A stretch of 64,000 nucleotides of DNA from Candidatus Sulfopaludibacter sp. SbA3 (GTDB lineage Bacteria > Pseudomonadota > Alphaproteobacteria > Caulobacterales > Hyphomonadaceae): NCBI GenBank assembly GCA_945888325.1, contig CAMDAC010000009.1, positions 41,164 to 105,163 of the forward strand. Direction: 5' to 3'. Both the position numbers and the translations under genes were made by a program. Of this stretch, positions 1-8,428 are shown one piece after another. Every line of letters starts with the position of its first letter. Position 1 is the first letter of the stretch. The notes beneath the pieces are model-generated. The model did no database searches, was not told where the DNA came from, and was given only the letters and a program-made list of their open reading frames with translations.

Positions 1-89
1 AGTATCTGGCAAGCGTGGAGCAGTTCACGGGCGTGTTCACGGTGGATGTTGTACCGGAAGCGGCGGCAGAAAGGTTGCGGGCGCCATGA
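1..89 (+). CDS. C-terminal end of an upstream gene (partial)
   Basis: An open frame enters from the left edge (codons from base 3) and ends with TGA at 87-89. The last 28 residues end in AAAERLRAP and show no motif I recognise. The stop overlaps the start of the GHMP kinase as ATGA, so the two genes are probably translationally coupled and share an operon with the sugar kinase and epimerase. The product cannot be identified from this fragment. Confidence 0.6.
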   Translation, partial: YLASVEQFTGVFTVDVVPEAAAERLRAP

Positions 90-1105
90 GCGGAGAAACA
101 ATCGGCGTGCGGGTTCCGGGACGCGTCAACCTCATAGGCGAGTGGATCGACTTCAGCGGCGGCACAGTTTTGCCGATGCCGATCCGGAGTGAAATCCGTC
201 TCACCCGTACGCCCAATGGGACAGATACGGACTATATCCAGTCGGCCGAATTCAGCGACGAAGTGCAGATCGGCATCGATGCACCCGCTTCGCGGGACTG
301 GACCGATGCCATTCGCGGCGCGCTGCAGGCCGCGCGGGCGATCGGCTGGATCCAGGGCGGGCAAGATGTAACTGTCCGCAGCGACATCCCCGTGGGCCAG
401 GGTCTTTCATCGTCCGCCGCGACAATCGTGGCGACACTGAAAGCCTGCAGGCCTGCGCACGAAAGCGATGATGTGGCATTGGCCCAGGCAGCGCGGCGGG
501 TGGAAAACGAGTTCATGGGGGTGCCGTGCGGGATTATGGACCAGATGGCCGTGGCGGTAGGGCGCCGCGGGCAGGTCCTGGCACTCGATACACGTGATTG
601 CAGCTACGAGCTTGTTCCGATCCCGGAAGATTGGGAGATCGTGGTGATCCAGTCCGGGGTGCGCCGGGAACTTGCAGACGGCAGCTACAAGGCGCGGCAG
701 ATGGAGTGCCAGCAAGCGATGGACGCACTCGGGACGGCGGACCTCTGCCAGGCTGACCCGGCGCAGTTTGCGGGACTGGACGGCGCGGTGGCAAAGCGTG
801 TGCGGCATGTCTGGAGCGAAGGCCAGCGCAGCCTTGCGGCAGTGGCGGCGTTGAAAACGCGCGACCGGGCCGCGTTCGGCGCGCTCATGCAGGCGAGCCA
901 TGTTTCCCTGCGTGATGATATGGAAGTGTCGGTTCCGGTGATCGACCGGATTGTGGAAGACGCCGTTGCGCTGGGCGCGGCCGGCGCGCGTATCACCGGC
1001 GCAGGTTTTGGCGGCTGTGTTGTTGCGCTGGTTGCGCCAGACCACGTGGACACCTGGTGGGCGGCGCTGAAGACGCGCCATCCCCGGATCGAACGGGCCG
1101 ACTGA
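86..1105 (+). CDS. galK: GHMP-family sugar kinase, galactokinase-like
   Basis: Predicted cytoplasmic ATP-dependent sugar 1-kinase of the GHMP family, 339 aa, near galactokinase length. The N-terminal sugar-site motif GRVNLIGEWIDF lies at residues 12-23, the ATP-binding loop GQGLSSSAAT at 105-113, the substrate region GVPCGIMDQ at 145-153 with the likely catalytic Asp152, and the C-terminal GAGFGGC near 307-313. In classical galactokinase the first motif reads GEHTDY; here the His is Trp, so the substrate may not be plain galactose. A mutarotase-like gene starts 3 bp after the stop, supporting a hexose pathway. The start is the ATGA overlap with the upstream gene. The family is secure, the symbol less so. 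Confidence 0.75.
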   Translation: MSGETIGVRVPGRVNLIGEWIDFSGGTVLPMPIRSEIRLTRTPNGTDTDYIQSAEFSDEVQIGIDAPASRDWTDAIRGALQAARAIGWIQGGQDVTVRSDIPVGQGLSSSAATIVATLKACRPAHESDDVALAQAARRVENEFMGVPCGIMDQMAVAVGRRGQVLALDTRDCSYELVPIPEDWEIVVIQSGVRRELADGSYKARQMECQQAMDALGTADLCQADPAQFAGLDGAVAKRVRHVWSEGQRSLAAVAALKTRDRAAFGALMQASHVSLRDDMEVSVPVIDRIVEDAVALGAAGARITGAGFGGCVVALVAPDHVDTWWAALKTRHPRIERAD

Positions 1106-1108
1106 CCT

Positions 1109-1966
1109 GTGGAAGCTGGCTCGCTCACCCTGCGCGCGCATGATTGGGTGGTCGAACTGGACCCGGCCCATGGCGGACAGATCGTCCGCGCAGATTGGCA
1201 AGGGCTACCCGTGTTGGCGCGCGGGCAAACGGGACGGGCCGCGGCCGATCAACACGCGGGTTGTTTTCCGCTGGTGCCGTTCTCCAACAGGATACGGGGC
1301 GCTGCGTTCCGGTTCCTCGGCCGCGAGATACATCTTCCGCCTCCGGAGTATATGGAGCCGCATGCCTTGCATGGGACGGGGTGGCAAACCTCTTGGTCCG
1401 CGGAAGCGTCCGGACCTGGAAACGCAAGGATGTGGTTTGAGCATGCACGCGGGCCTTGGCCCTGGCGATACCGCGCCGAACAGGCGGTCAGCCTTGAAGC
1501 CGGCCAGTTGTACATCTCGTTGTCGATCCTGAACCTCGACAGCGAACCCATGCCGGCCGGTATTGGACTGCACCCCTATTTTGTCCGGCCGCAAGGCTTG
1601 TGGCTGAACGCACACACGGGCGGGCGATGGGCAACGCTTCCGGGAGAGACCGGCCTTCCGCACGCGCGAGAAGCTGCGCCAGAAGACCTCGGCGCCCCCG
1701 GCCACGACCATTGCTTCTTCGGTTGGAACCGGCAGGCGGAATTTGGCGGTGCGGACGGGCTTGCCGTGTCGATCACGGCGTCGCCTGCACTTGGAAATCT
1801 GGTCATCTACACTCCGCCGGGCAAGCCCTACTTCTGCATCGAGCCGGTCTCGCATGTGAACAATGCGGTCAACATGGTTGAGCTTGCGAAGGCCGAGCAG
1901 ATGGGAGTGCTCGCGCCCGGTGAACAACTGCAGGGCGCCGTGATGATTTCGGTCAGGCCAGCCTGA
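1109..1966 (+). CDS. Aldose 1-epimerase (mutarotase) family protein
   Basis: Predicted to interconvert the anomers of an aldohexose (GalM/YeaD fold), 285 aa, cytoplasmic. Family marks are PFSNRIR near residue 55, HALHGTGWQ (first His) near 85, GIGLHPYF (catalytic His region) near 150 and EPVSHVNNA (acidic catalytic region) near 245. It starts at GTG 1109, only 3 bp after the GHMP kinase, so the two very likely form one operon for sugar entry (mutarotation, then phosphorylation). No signal peptide is visible, which distinguishes it from secreted mutarotases. Confidence 0.8.
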   Translation: MEAGSLTLRAHDWVVELDPAHGGQIVRADWQGLPVLARGQTGRAAADQHAGCFPLVPFSNRIRGAAFRFLGREIHLPPPEYMEPHALHGTGWQTSWSAEASGPGNARMWFEHARGPWPWRYRAEQAVSLEAGQLYISLSILNLDSEPMPAGIGLHPYFVRPQGLWLNAHTGGRWATLPGETGLPHAREAAPEDLGAPGHDHCFFGWNRQAEFGGADGLAVSITASPALGNLVIYTPPGKPYFCIEPVSHVNNAVNMVELAKAEQMGVLAPGEQLQGAVMISVRPA

Positions 1967-2095
1967 ACCTTCCGATGGATTGACTTTGGGTCATGCGGCT
2001 TCGGGAGTTGGCCAGCCCCGGCTTTTCTGTCAGCTTGAACGAACAGAGACGGCCAATCTTTACCGGCACAGTCCGCGCAGCGGGGTATTGAAGCG

Positions 2096-3277
2096 ATGAA
2101 CCTTGATCTGACAGCCCAGGATGTAGAGTTTCGCAATGAAGTAAGGGCTTTCCTCGAAAAGAACCTCATACCGGATCTTGCCGCAGCCGGTCGGCTTGCG
2201 ACCAGCGTGTTTATCGAGCCCGAGTTCACGCTGCCGTGGCAGCGCATCCTGCATGCGCGAGGGTGGGTTGCGCCGCACTGGCCAAAGGAATATGGCGGCA
2301 CCGGTTGGGACGAGATGCAGCGCTATATCTTTGCCTCGGAATGTGCACGGGCGGGCGCGCCGGGGCTGTCACCCATGGGGCTTGGCATGGTCGGCCCGTG
2401 CATCATCGGCTACGGCACGCCCGAGCAAAAGGCGCACTACCTTCCCCGCATTCTCTCGGGCGAAGACTACTGGTGCCAAGGATATTCCGAGCCCGGCTCG
2501 GGATCGGACCTCGCCTCGCTGCAGCTGAAAGCCGAGAGCGACGGCGACGACTACGTGCTCAATGGCACCAAGATCTGGACCACCCACGCGCATCACGCGA
2601 ACAAGATGTTCTGCCTTGTACGGACGGATCCGGTGGCAAAGCCGCAGATGGGCATCACGTTCCTGCTGCTGGACATGAAAACACCTGGCATCAAGGTTGA
2701 TCCGATCATCACCCTGGCGGGCGAGCACGAGCTCAACCAGGTGTTCTTTGATGACGTGCGCGTGCCGAAATCGGGACGGTTGGGCGCCGAGAATGACGGC
2801 TGGTCGGTCGCGAAATACCTGCTCGAGTTTGAACGCGGCGGCGGATCTTCGGCAGGACTGGAAGCCGTGCTGGCCCGCTTGCAGAAACATGTCCACGCCG
2901 ATTCCAATGCCGAAATGGCGCTGATCCGGCGCATCGGCGAACTCTCGATGCGGCTTGAGGCGATCAAGACGACCGAGCAGCGCATCCTCTCGGATCTGAC
3001 GAGCGGCCAGCCTCCGGGTCCGGCCGGGTCAATGCTGAAAATCCAGCGGACGGAACTTATGCAGGCCATCGACGAGGCGGGCGTCAGTTCGCTCGGCGTC
3101 CATGCCGCGCCGTATCAGCCGGACGCTTGGCAGCCCGGCGCAAATGTAGCGATCCTCGGTCCGGACGCGCTGGTGACCGGCATGGCGCGCTATCTGAACA
3201 ACCGCGCCGGGTCCATCTATGGCGGGTCGAATGAAGTTCAGCGCAACATCATGGCGAAAGCCGTCCTTGGGCTTTGA
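2096..3277 (+). CDS. Acyl-CoA dehydrogenase
   Basis: FAD-dependent dehydrogenase that would introduce the alpha,beta double bond into an acyl-CoA, 393 aa, the usual length. The ACAD signature YSEPGSGSDLASLQ lies near residues 133-146, WTTHAHHA near 161, and the C-terminal GSIYGGSNEVQRNIMAKAVLGL carries the flavin/substrate contacts typical of the family. It stands alone after a 129-bp gap from the epimerase, so chain-length or substrate specificity cannot be read from context. A second paralogue lies at 19438-20610. Confidence 0.9.
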   Translation: MNLDLTAQDVEFRNEVRAFLEKNLIPDLAAAGRLATSVFIEPEFTLPWQRILHARGWVAPHWPKEYGGTGWDEMQRYIFASECARAGAPGLSPMGLGMVGPCIIGYGTPEQKAHYLPRILSGEDYWCQGYSEPGSGSDLASLQLKAESDGDDYVLNGTKIWTTHAHHANKMFCLVRTDPVAKPQMGITFLLLDMKTPGIKVDPIITLAGEHELNQVFFDDVRVPKSGRLGAENDGWSVAKYLLEFERGGGSSAGLEAVLARLQKHVHADSNAEMALIRRIGELSMRLEAIKTTEQRILSDLTSGQPPGPAGSMLKIQRTELMQAIDEAGVSSLGVHAAPYQPDAWQPGANVAILGPDALVTGMARYLNNRAGSIYGGSNEVQRNIMAKAVLGL

Positions 3278-3352
3278 GACCTGCTGCGGCGGGTCATTCG
3301 GGCCATCCAAGGGCAGGCTTCCGGCGAAACTCAGGACCAAGGTCGGTGTGCG

Positions 3353-3377
3353 AAAAAAAACTCGCCTGCAAGGCGAG
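3353..3377 (-). terminator. Intrinsic-terminator-like hairpin facing the minus strand
   Basis: CTCGCC and GGCGAG flank a 5-nt loop at 3361-3377, preceded on the plus strand by eight A residues (3353-3360). Read on the minus strand this is a hairpin followed by a U8 tract. The flanking genes run on the plus strand, so it would only stop antisense transcription. Confidence 0.45.
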
Positions 3378-3430
3378 CGGCAGGCATTTTGCAACAGGGC
3401 GGTCAGACCTGCGTTCGGAGACCCTTGTCC

Positions 3431-4480
3431 ATGTTGCGCCACCTCTTGCCTGCAGCCGCCCTGATCGGCGCGGCCCTGATCACCGCCTGCGCCCAGACGG
3501 GGGGCATTCCGGCCACAACATTTGCTGTGCCGGCTGAACCGGAAGCCGGCTGGCGCCCTTTCTCGGCTGACAGCCCCTGGAACACGAAGATCCCGGCGGA
3601 CGCCAAGATTGACCCGAAATCGGACGTTCTGGTCGCCGATGTCGGCGCCGCCGGTTCGTTCTATGTGAACATGCCGGAATGGTCGGTTCTGGTTAAGTAT
3701 ATTGACTCGTCGCAGGCTCCGAACCTGCCGGTGCGCGCCCTTTATGAAGGCCGCTATGGTCCAGGCTTCGAACCGGGAAAACGGGTGCCTCTGCCCGCCG
3801 ACACGGTGCCTGCAGACACCACGTCTGCGCAGCGTTACTACATCGCGTTGGTGGACCCGGCGCGCAACCTTGCCTGGGATACGCGCCAGCTAGGCCGCAC
3901 CGAGGAAGGCGAATGGTTCGCCGGCTTCGGCGCCGTCGTAGATCTCTCCGGCACGGGCGTCGCGATGCCTTGGATGAAAGCCGAACGCGCGGATCTCTCC
4001 GGCGGAGCTCGTCCGTCAGGCGCACCACTGATGGCCGGACTGCTCCGGGTTGACGAAGTAAAGGCCGGCCGCATCGATCATGCGCTCGCCTTCGCTTATC
4101 CGCTGGCACAAACCGGCAAGTTCCTGCCGCCTGCCAGCATGGCGCTCGACGCGCCGGACAAGGCCAGCGAACGCCCGATCGGCCTGCCCATGGGCGCGCG
4201 CATTCAGCTCGACCCTGCATATGATATCGACAACACCCTGCTTTCGCCCGGCGCCAGGGCCGTAGCCAAAGCGCTGCAAGAGTATGGCGCGATCCTCGTC
4301 GATACGGCTGGTGCAACCGTGCTTTACGCCGAGGGCGGGCCGGAACAGCTGGCAAAGTGGGAGGGCGTGCTTGCGCCCGGCGATCTTCAGTCGCTGTTCA
4401 CGAGCGATTTCATCGCCACGCACTTCCGCATCATCGATACCGGCGAGCCCCTGCCGGGCGTTCCGCGCCCGGTAAAGTAG
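3431..4480 (+). CDS. Secreted lipoprotein of unknown function
   Basis: A 349-aa protein with an N-terminal lipoprotein signal: hydrophobic AAALIGAALITAC with the lipobox Cys near residue 18. The mature part opens with WRPFSADSPWNTKIP, an arrangement I know only from uncharacterised secreted bacterial proteins, followed by a beta-rich globular region without catalytic motifs I can name. ATG 3431 was chosen because it begins directly at the signal peptide; an in-frame start 42 bp upstream would add non-signal residues. It is flanked by its own intergenic region and converges on apaG. Confidence 0.7.
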   Translation: MLRHLLPAAALIGAALITACAQTGGIPATTFAVPAEPEAGWRPFSADSPWNTKIPADAKIDPKSDVLVADVGAAGSFYVNMPEWSVLVKYIDSSQAPNLPVRALYEGRYGPGFEPGKRVPLPADTVPADTTSAQRYYIALVDPARNLAWDTRQLGRTEEGEWFAGFGAVVDLSGTGVAMPWMKAERADLSGGARPSGAPLMAGLLRVDEVKAGRIDHALAFAYPLAQTGKFLPPASMALDAPDKASERPIGLPMGARIQLDPAYDIDNTLLSPGARAVAKALQEYGAILVDTAGATVLYAEGGPEQLAKWEGVLAPGDLQSLFTSDFIATHFRIIDTGEPLPGVPRPVK

Positions 4481-4484
4481 GCCG

Positions 4485-4901
4485 TCAGCTCGGCCGCGAG
4501 GTATCGTAGGGACTGTCGAGCGAGAAGGTCGGGATCACCGCGACCATCTCCTCGCCGTTCTCATCAATCAGGTCATAGGTCCCACTCATGATGCCGGACG
4601 GCGTCGCGAGCGGTGTGCCCGAGGAGTAGGCGAAGCATTGTCCGGGCGCGAGCGTCGGTGTCTGCCCGACGACTCCCTCACCATCGACCGCCAGCATTCT
4701 CCCCGCCATGTCGACGATCCGCCAATGGCGGCGCGCGATGGTCCAGGTCCGGTCACTCTCGTTCTCCACATCCACCGTGTACGACCACATGAAACGGCTG
4801 CGGCCGGGTTCGGACTCGTCATGCAGGAAGCGCGTGCGCACCCGGATGCGCACGCCGTCGGTGACCGCTTCATATTGCGGAGGCGGGGCGCGCCTGGCCA
4901 T
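4485..4901 (-). CDS. apaG: ApaG-family protein
   Basis: Small beta-sandwich (DUF525) protein, 138 aa. The family pattern is complete: YEAVTDGVRIRV at the start, RHWRIVD in the middle, then GVVGQTPTLAPGQ, SGTPLATPSGIMSGTYDL and the C-terminal IPTFSLDSP. ApaG proteins are linked to cobalt/magnesium handling and Ap4A metabolism in enterics; the molecular role is unsettled. I chose ATG 4901; an in-frame GTG at 4913 would add four residues. It follows metZ closely on the same strand and is probably co-transcribed with it. Confidence 0.9.
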   Translation of the reverse strand: MARRAPPPQYEAVTDGVRIRVRTRFLHDESEPGRSRFMWSYTVDVENESDRTWTIARRHWRIVDMAGRMLAVDGEGVVGQTPTLAPGQCFAYSSGTPLATPSGIMSGTYDLIDENGEEMVAVIPTFSLDSPYDTSRPS

Positions 4902-4923
4902 CCCTTGAGGCACCTTTTCGAAT

Positions 4924-6126
4924 CTACACTGCGCTCAGGGCGCCGAGAAAGTCTGCCTCAAGATCATCCCCGTCCTCAAGCCCGACCGACACGCGCACCC
5001 AGCTGCGGTCGAGTCCCATGGCGGCCTGCTCCGCGTCTGACAGCGCTCGGTGCGTGGTGGTTGAAGGATGGCAGGCCAGCGTCTTGGTATCCCCGAGATT
5101 GTTGCAGATATCGGCAATTTTCAGCCCGTTGAGGAAGCGGAAGGCTTCCGCCTGACCGCCCTTCAGCGACATCGCCAGAAGCGTGCCGCCGGACTTCATC
5201 TGCTTCTTATGTATTTCGTAATGTGGGTGATCCTTGCGGTGCGGATAGCGCACAGCAGCGACCGCTGGATGTGCTGCGATCGCATCCGCAAGCCGCGCGG
5301 CAGTGCGGCTCTGCGCCTCGACGCGCAGCTGCATGGTCTCAAGACCCTTCAGCACGACCCACGCGTTAAACGGCGAACAGGCAGGACCGACATGTCGCAG
5401 CCAGGGGTCGTAGACTTCGGACATGTACTTCTCAGTCGCCAGGATCGCGCCGGCGAGGACGCGGCCCTGTCCGTCCATGTGCTTCGTAGCGGAATACGCG
5501 ATCACGTCCGCGCCGAGTTCCAACGGGCGTTGGAGCACCGGCGTGGCGAATACGTTGTCGACCACGAGCAGAGCGCCGGCCTGCTTGCAGAGCTTTGCCA
5601 CCGCTGCGATATCGACGCCGTCGAGCAGCGGATTGGCCGGGCTCTCGATCAGGACGAGCTGGCAGCCCTTGCCGATCTCGCGCTCCCAGGCCGCCATGTC
5701 GGCGCCGTCCACGAACACCGCTTCGATGCCGAACTTCGGCATCTGGTTGGCAAGGATCCAGCGGCACGAGCCGAACAGCGCGGTCGCGGCCACAACACGG
5801 TCCCCTGCCTTCAGCGGAGCGAGAATGGCCGAGGAGATGGCGCCCATGCCGGAGCCGGTGACGCGGCATGCCTCGGCGCCCTCGATCAGGCAGAGGCGCT
5901 GCTGCAGCATCTCGGCGGTCGGGCTGCCATAACGGGAATAGACGAAGCCCTCTTCCCTGCCGGCCATGCGGGCTTCGGCCTGCTCGGCCGAATCGTAGGC
6001 GTAGCCGGAGGTCAGGAAGATCGCCTCGGAAATCTCGCCAAACTGTGAGCGCATAAGGCCGCCGCGCACCGCCTGGGTCGCGGGCTTCCAGCCCTTGGGG
6101 TCATCACCGCCGGGTGCGTCAGCCAT
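4924..6126 (-). CDS. metZ: O-succinylhomoserine sulfhydrylase
   Basis: PLP-dependent Cys/Met-metabolism enzyme (400 aa) predicted to make homocysteine from O-succinylhomoserine and sulfide in methionine synthesis. Visible are TSGYAYDSAEQAEARM and YSRYGSPT near the N-terminus, GSGMGAIS, and the PLP-lysine region YSATKHMDGQGRVLAGA. The arrangement resembles MetZ of pseudomonads and alphaproteobacteria more than cystathionine gamma-synthase; the acyl donor (succinyl or acetyl) cannot be settled here. The start at ATG 6126 (MADAPGGDDPKGW) was chosen because upstream in-frame codons encode low-complexity, non-homologous sequence. Divergent from dcd, 65 bp away. Confidence 0.85.
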   Translation of the reverse strand: MADAPGGDDPKGWKPATQAVRGGLMRSQFGEISEAIFLTSGYAYDSAEQAEARMAGREEGFVYSRYGSPTAEMLQQRLCLIEGAEACRVTGSGMGAISSAILAPLKAGDRVVAATALFGSCRWILANQMPKFGIEAVFVDGADMAAWEREIGKGCQLVLIESPANPLLDGVDIAAVAKLCKQAGALLVVDNVFATPVLQRPLELGADVIAYSATKHMDGQGRVLAGAILATEKYMSEVYDPWLRHVGPACSPFNAWVVLKGLETMQLRVEAQSRTAARLADAIAAHPAVAAVRYPHRKDHPHYEIHKKQMKSGGTLLAMSLKGGQAEAFRFLNGLKIADICNNLGDTKTLACHPSTTTHRALSDAEQAAMGLDRSWVRVSVGLEDGDDLEADFLGALSAV

Positions 6127-6191
6127 GTCAGCGCTCGTCCTTGTGTTTCCGGGAGAGGGACTTATGCCTGATGACCTATGGGGTGCAAGTG

Positions 6192-7208
6192 ATGGCGGAT
6201 TCGGCGGGCGTCTTGCCCGACTTCGAAATTGAAGCGTTGGTGGCCAGCGGAGCGATCCGCAGCACGCTGGCGCTTGAGCCGGGACAGGTGCAGCCAGCCA
6301 GCCTCGACCTGCGCCTCGCCGAAGATGCCTATAGGTTGCGTGCAAGCTTCCTGCCCGGCAAGGACCGCGCCGTGGCCGACCTGCTGCAGGACCCCGGCAT
6401 CCGGCTCCACCGTATCGACCTGACCGAAAAGGGCGCCGTGCTGGAAACCGGCTGCGTCTATCTCGTGCCCCTGCAGGAATCGCTGCGTTTGCCTGCGGGC
6501 TTGGCAGCCCGGGCGAACCCCAAGAGCTCCACCGGCCGGATCGACGTTTTTACGCGGCTCGTCACCAATCGCGGCAAAGCCTTTGACGAAGTGCCGACAG
6601 CCTATTCCGGCCCGCTCTATCTGGAAGTCAGCCCCCGCACGTTCCCGATCATGGTGCGCCCCGGCGACCGGCTGGCGCAGCTGCGCTTCAAGCGGAAAAA
6701 GCCGGAAACGCTGAAGGAAAAGGTCGTCTCGATCGATCTGGAACCACCCACGGGTCAGCCAGCTGGGTACCGCGCCAAGCCGCATTCGGGCGTCGTTGAC
6801 CTGCGTGGGATCGGCGCCCACGAAGTCAGCCAGTTCTGGGAGCCCGTTTATCCCAAGAACGGCCGCATCGTCCTGAACCCCGAAGAATTCTACATCCTCG
6901 TCAGCCGTGAAACCGTGAAGGTGGCGCCGGACGAGGCCGCCGAAATGGCGCCGATTGCCCCGGAACTCGGCGAGTTCCGCGCCCACTATGCGGGCTTTTT
7001 CGATCCAGGATTCGGCATGAACAAAGACGGCAGCCGCGCCGTTCTGGAAGTGCGCTCCCGCGATGTGCCGTTCATTCTCGAGCACGGCCAACCCGTGGCG
7101 AAGTTGATCTATGAGCCGATGTCGGCGCGCCCGAAGGCGCTCTATGGCGGACAGGGCTCGAACTATCAGGGTCAGGGACTGAAACTGTCCAAACATTTCG
7201 GATCTTGA
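6192..7208 (+). CDS. dcd: 2'-deoxycytidine 5'-triphosphate deaminase, long two-domain form
   Basis: Converts dCTP to dUTP for thymidylate synthesis. At 338 aa it is about twice the classical Dcd and fits the alphaproteobacterial bimodular form with two dUTPase-like beta-barrels. In the first half are QPASLDLRL, ANPKSSTGRIDVFTRLV and PGDRLAQLRF; in the second FDPGFG, EVRSRDVPFILEHGQPVAKLIYEPM. I chose ATG 6192 (MADSAGVLPDFEIEAL), which matches the usual N-terminus and has GGGG 8 nt upstream; ATG 6171 is an alternative. Divergent from metZ. Confidence 0.85.
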   Translation: MADSAGVLPDFEIEALVASGAIRSTLALEPGQVQPASLDLRLAEDAYRLRASFLPGKDRAVADLLQDPGIRLHRIDLTEKGAVLETGCVYLVPLQESLRLPAGLAARANPKSSTGRIDVFTRLVTNRGKAFDEVPTAYSGPLYLEVSPRTFPIMVRPGDRLAQLRFKRKKPETLKEKVVSIDLEPPTGQPAGYRAKPHSGVVDLRGIGAHEVSQFWEPVYPKNGRIVLNPEEFYILVSRETVKVAPDEAAEMAPIAPELGEFRAHYAGFFDPGFGMNKDGSRAVLEVRSRDVPFILEHGQPVAKLIYEPMSARPKALYGGQGSNYQGQGLKLSKHFGS

Positions 7209-7354
7209 CCAGGAACCTTGCCCGGGTTCATGCGTTTCAATCTCGACTGCGCCCATAAGCGGTCACCAGATTTCCCCAACTCAAGGCCCGAAAAAACCGG
7301 CGTCACTTTGGCTTGCGGGGCTTCTGATCAGAGCAACCGAAGAGGACGACCCCC

Positions 7355-7672
7355 ATGAAAATTCGTATTCCTGCAGCCATCGCCGCCGCATTTGCCGTCT
7401 CGCAAGTCGCTGCCCCGTTCGCGTTTGCTGAAGCCCCTGCCGCCCAGTTCCGCAGCGTCGAAGCGCAGCCGTTCAGCAGCGCCGACCTGCAATCCTACGG
7501 CCTGTCTTCGGAAGATGCCGCAACGGTTGTGGCCTACCAGGAGCAGGGCTATTCGGTCCAACTCCTGACCGCCGAAGAAGCTGAAGCCTACAACGCCGGC
7601 ATGTCCACCAAAAACGTGCTCGCCATCGTTGGCCTCGTCGTCATCGTGCTCGTGGTCGCTTCCGCGATCTGA
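7355..7672 (+). CDS. Small exported membrane protein (PA2779-like)
   Basis: A 105-aa protein with a clear signal peptide (residues 1-25, ending AFA), a short charged soluble stretch (about 30-80) and a strongly hydrophobic C-terminal helix (VLAIVGLVVIVLVVASAI). The layout (Sec signal, short periplasmic domain, C-terminal anchor) and a downstream C39-like lipoprotein 3 bp away resemble the PA2779/PA2778 gene pair of Pseudomonas; that parallel rests on architecture, not alignment. The strong hydrophobic tail suggests it tethers or escorts its partner at the membrane. Function unknown. Confidence 0.65.
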   Translation: MKIRIPAAIAAAFAVSQVAAPFAFAEAPAAQFRSVEAQPFSSADLQSYGLSSEDAATVVAYQEQGYSVQLLTAEEAEAYNAGMSTKNVLAIVGLVVIVLVVASAI

Positions 7673-7675
7673 TCG

Positions 7676-8383
7676 ATGTTGAGAACGGCAGCTGCGGCGC
7701 TGGCGTTCGGGGTCAGCGCTTGCGCCACCACCCCGAGCGCCAGCCCCGACGCTTTCGCGGAGCGAAGCGCGGCCAACAGCTTTGAGTTCTTTGATCGGGT
7801 CGTCGATCCGCCTTCAACGCTCCTCTTGCCGGTCGTGCACGATCGCCAGACCAACGGCATTTCCTGCGGCGCACATGCGCTGGCAAGTGTCACGAACTAC
7901 TGGCTCGGCCCCGGCCATGTTTCCGGCACCGATATCTTCGCCGCCACCCCTCCCGCTAACATGCAGACCGGCTATTCCATGGCCGAGATTCTGAACCTGG
8001 CGGGCGAGCAAGGCTTGCTGGCGAGCGCGGTGCGTTTGCAGCCGGACGGCATCCTGCGCGAACTCGAAGCGGGCCGCCCCGTCCTCGTCCCAGTGCGCGT
8101 GCCGTCCGTCTTTGTGCAGGGCTGGCAGCTGCCCGGCGCCAATATTCCCGTCCTCGGATTTCCCGCCGCGCTGGTGATCTCACGCAGCGCCCAGCTCTCG
8201 GAAATGACCGGACAGGGCATGCTCAACCACTATGTCCTCGTCGCCGGCTATGATGGCGACACGTTCGTGATCCTCGAGCCCGTCATGGGCCTGCGCACCA
8301 TCAGCGCTAAACGGCTGGCCCGCTACCGCGAGGCCTTCGGCAACGCGGCAATCGTCTTCAGCCCGGCCCCCGGCGCCACCTGA
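7676..8383 (+). CDS. C39-like cysteine peptidase lipoprotein (PA2778-like)
   Basis: A 235-aa predicted lipoprotein: hydrophobic AAAALAFGVSAC with lipobox Cys16. The body looks like a papain-fold peptidase C39 domain: Gln59 and Cys64 in QTNGISCGAHALAS, and His185 in MLNHYVLVAGYDGDTFVILEP, with an acidic residue at 201 where an Asp/Asn usually follows. It resembles C39 peptidases that cleave double-glycine leaders, but no ABC transporter or GG-leader peptide is adjacent. It starts 3 bp after the small membrane protein, so the pair is probably one unit acting at the outer or inner membrane. Confidence 0.7.
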   Translation: MLRTAAAALAFGVSACATTPSASPDAFAERSAANSFEFFDRVVDPPSTLLLPVVHDRQTNGISCGAHALASVTNYWLGPGHVSGTDIFAATPPANMQTGYSMAEILNLAGEQGLLASAVRLQPDGILRELEAGRPVLVPVRVPSVFVQGWQLPGANIPVLGFPAALVISRSAQLSEMTGQGMLNHYVLVAGYDGDTFVILEPVMGLRTISAKRLARYREAFGNAAIVFSPAPGAT

Positions 8384-8394
8384 CCCCGAATACA

Positions 8395-8420
8395 ATTTCG
8401 CCGGCTTGCGCCGGCGAAAT
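8395..8420. terminator. Perfect hairpin between convergent genes
   Basis: An 11-bp perfect stem (ATTTCGCCGGC and its complement) with a TTGC loop sits between the end of the C39-like gene and the end of the permease gene. There is no strong T-run on either side, so it may act as a bidirectional RNA-end stabiliser or weak terminator. Confidence 0.5.
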
Positions 8421-8428
8421 CTCGGGAT

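Noticed and set aside
5068..6048. Long plus-strand frame opposite metZ
   Set aside because: It is the antisense shadow of metZ, which has full family homology; the plus frame is Arg/His-rich with no motif.
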